Shown here: one piece after another, positions 62,795 through 64,000 of the stretch
How the letters are laid out: every line of letters starts with the position of its first letter
How positions within the stretch are numbered: the first letter of the stretch is position 1
Assembly: GCF_000732605.1 (NCBI RefSeq)
Contig: NZ_JPME01000018.1
Coordinates: 284,752 to 348,751, forward strand
DNA: 64,000 nucleotides
Reading direction: 5' to 3'
Source of the DNA: Lacrimispora celerecrescens
Lineage (GTDB): Bacteria > Bacillota > Clostridia > Lachnospirales > Lachnospiraceae
The notes under the pieces: model-generated
Told to the model about the DNA's origin: nothing
Database searches by the model: none
The model's input: only the letters and a program-made list of their open reading frames with translations
Program-made: the position numbers and the translations under genes

Positions 62795-63217
62795 TCAGCT
62801 TTTTCCTATTGACTTTTTATTTGCAGGCTTTTTAGCTAACAATAACCCTGTACTAAACGAAATCATTCCACACACCATACATGAAGAGGCAATTACTGAA
62901 TATCCAGCGAAATACGTTCCATTAATAATTATATTGTAAGCGTCACCGCCGACATAGGCGTTTTTATTTAATGTTCTTGAATACTCTGAATTATAGTAAT
63001 TATGCTTAACATCATATGCCTTCCAAAAGAACACACAAGCTGTAATCACGAAAATAGTACATAAAACATATAGAATAGCTGTTGGGTTTGTTTTACTCGT
63101 AGCATTCTCTTTCTGCTTTGCAGATTCTATATAGGTATCAGATATAGAGCAGCCACATTTCGGACATTTTCCATCAATGAGTACTACATTATTCTTACAG
63201 TTAGGACATTCAATCAT
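62795..63217 (-). CDS. Zinc-ribbon membrane protein
   Basis: 140 residues from ATG 63217 (AAGGTG 9 bp upstream). An N-terminal zinc ribbon with CPNC and CPKCGC (about 4-24), a polar linker, two membrane helices (about 45-67 and 100-127) and a basic tail. The pattern is widespread in Firmicutes without assigned function. The same AT-rich composition as the accessory region. Confidence 0.75.
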   Translation of the reverse strand: MIECPNCKNNVVLIDGKCPKCGCSISDTYIESAKQKENATSKTNPTAILYVLCTIFVITACVFFWKAYDVKHNYYNSEYSRTLNKNAYVGGDAYNIIINGTYFAGYSVIASSCMVCGMISFSTGLLLAKKPANKKSIGKS

Positions 63218-63282
63218 GATAATTTTCACCTTTCATCTTTTGTTATATGTTATCCTTTATATATAAAATCGTAAGTTGAATC

Positions 63283-63661
63283 TTAGATTTTATCGATATT
63301 AAAGTTCATTAAAAATATACTTAAATCGAGTTCTTCTGCAACTCGATTGTATATTATAACTTCTCCGCTTTTTGATTGTTCAACGTTAAGTTTAAAAATA
63401 CCAATAAACCTATACTTGTTGCGTCCCAATGTATCTTGACTCTTGGCAAATACTATACGTTATGCCTAGGTTAATTTGAGGAAAGTACAAATCTATTAGA
63501 GCATATTTTCCATCACTTCGCTTAACATATTGTTGAGTTATTGGCTGTATGTCGATTCTGTTCAGTTTATGCCAAATACCATTAATAATATAGTTTTCAT
63601 AATCCTTCCGTTTTGTTCGAGAAAACGTTTTTACTAAATAATCTCTTTTCAGATCTTTCAT
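63283..63661 (-). pseudogene. Endonuclease-like gene with internal deletion
   Basis: From ATG 63661 the frame reads MKDLKRDYLVKTFSRTKRKDY..., NYIINGIWHKLNRI and LIDLYFPQINLGI, then becomes unrelated and stops at 63410. The +1 frame carries the matching C-terminal part (RIVFAKSQDTLGRNKYRFIG, IFKLNVEQSKSGEVIIYNRV) to a stop at 63283. The start is like nuclease-type proteins in which LGIEVDE-like acidic residues follow; that middle part is gone. A deletion joining GGCATA to CGTATAG explains both the loss and the frame change. Confidence 0.65.
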
Positions 63662-63709
63662 AATTTCTTCTTTCTCTATAAATCTCAAATTTTATTAAAA
63701 CAATACTTT

Positions 63710-63889
63710 TTATTCTTCTTCGTCTGGCCCCCATTCACTTTCTATGGCATCTTTTTCAGTGTTCATGTTGTTAAACTCATTTTCTACTTCTTCATATGGA
63801 GAGTTTTCACTTGTATCTGTTGTCCAACCAAAATCCCTCATCTTTTCCAACATTCGCAATTTATCTTCTTCTTTTTCAATCTTATTCAT
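63710..63889 (-). CDS. 59-residue acidic protein
   Basis: MNKIEKEEDKLRMLEKMRDFGW..., ending SEWGPDEEE. Very acidic, probably helical at the N-terminus, no membrane segment. GGAG lies 8 bp before ATG 63889. It precedes the collapsed nuclease gene on the same strand and may have been its partner. No family recognised. Bases 63890-64000 are AT-rich with no gene seen. Confidence 0.62.
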   Translation of the reverse strand: MNKIEKEEDKLRMLEKMRDFGWTTDTSENSPYEEVENEFNNMNTEKDAIESEWGPDEEE

Positions 63890-64000
63890 TTAATCTTCTC
63901 CTTTAAATCTATTATTTTATTAATATATAAAATTATAAGAATGTTTATTTTTTATAGATTACTTCCTTGTTTCTAATAAACAATTTATAAAATCAATTAC

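Overview
The window reads as chromosome of a spore-forming, low-to-mid GC Clostridia, most likely a Lachnospiraceae relative of Lacrimispora, Enterocloster or Hungatella. The evidence is the spoIIA-sigF-spoVA sporulation block, a Firmicutes-type PurF with propeptide and Fe-S cysteines, Rex, an L-box lysine riboswitch ahead of dapA, strong AGGAGG ribosome binding sites and consensus sigma-A promoters. The genus is inferred from gene content and style only.

Layout. 27-5.6 kb (leftward): rex, the NAD(P)HX repair enzyme, alr, mazF and a CNNM-type membrane protein. 5.8-10.8 kb: a rightward YdiF-like ABC-F ATPase meets a leftward mgtA Mg2+ P-type ATPase that is followed by an unlisted 57-residue membrane protein. 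10.9-15 kb: a secreted cell-wall-binding protein with what looks like a dead zincin domain, a small membrane protein, a MerR regulator with a textbook 19-bp-spacer operator-promoter facing an arginine-deiminase-family gene, and a type I toxin-antitoxin-like locus. 15-21.2 kb: purine genes purA, purB, purF and purC with a LysR regulator. 21.2-28.5 kb: lysine-riboswitch-controlled dapA-dapB, an orphan CobO, an SSB-like protein, TypA and a YigZ-family protein. 28.6-31.4 kb: a class A penicillin-binding protein. 31.5-37.9 kb: spoVA, sigF, spoIIAB and spoIIAA, with a sigma-F/G-type promoter between sigF and spoVA, then a TPR protein and a 46-residue gene. 37.9-43.4 kb: folC, ridA, a DUF1836 gene, a YerC/TrpR-like regulator, a Cof-type phosphatase, a tiny lipoprotein and an orphan NMT1-type binding protein.

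43.5-55.1 kb is a sugar-acid utilisation locus: an oxidoreductase, a GH67 alpha-glucuronidase (frameshifted), an ABC importer (binding protein plus two permeases, no ATPase) and a GQSNM acetylesterase, divergent from an AraC regulator, an epimerase and a ferredoxin-like aldo-keto reductase. The set suggests import and trimming of acetylated glucuronoxylan oligosaccharides. A D-2-hydroxyacid dehydrogenase and tRNA-Ala(CGC) and tRNA-Val(CAC) close the core region.

56.5-64 kb is visibly AT-richer and patchy: integrase and XRE fragments, GNAT, SagB-type nitroreductase and metallo-beta-lactamase genes, a membrane-tethered excisionase-like protein with a tyrosine recombinase, an IS110-type element with a broken transposase and a long left end, a zinc-ribbon membrane protein, a collapsed endonuclease-like gene and a small acidic protein.

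The observation I rate most likely to be undescribed is a family of hairpin-plus-ribosome-binding-site leader units, mostly tandem pairs with a 49-52 bp period, found ahead of four unrelated genes (abc-F, PBP1A, the 46-residue gene and DUF1836). Several conserved genes (spoVAD, the TPR gene, GH67, IS110 transposase) carry single-base frame breaks. Two share the same GGGC context, so base-calling error should be excluded before calling them pseudogenes.
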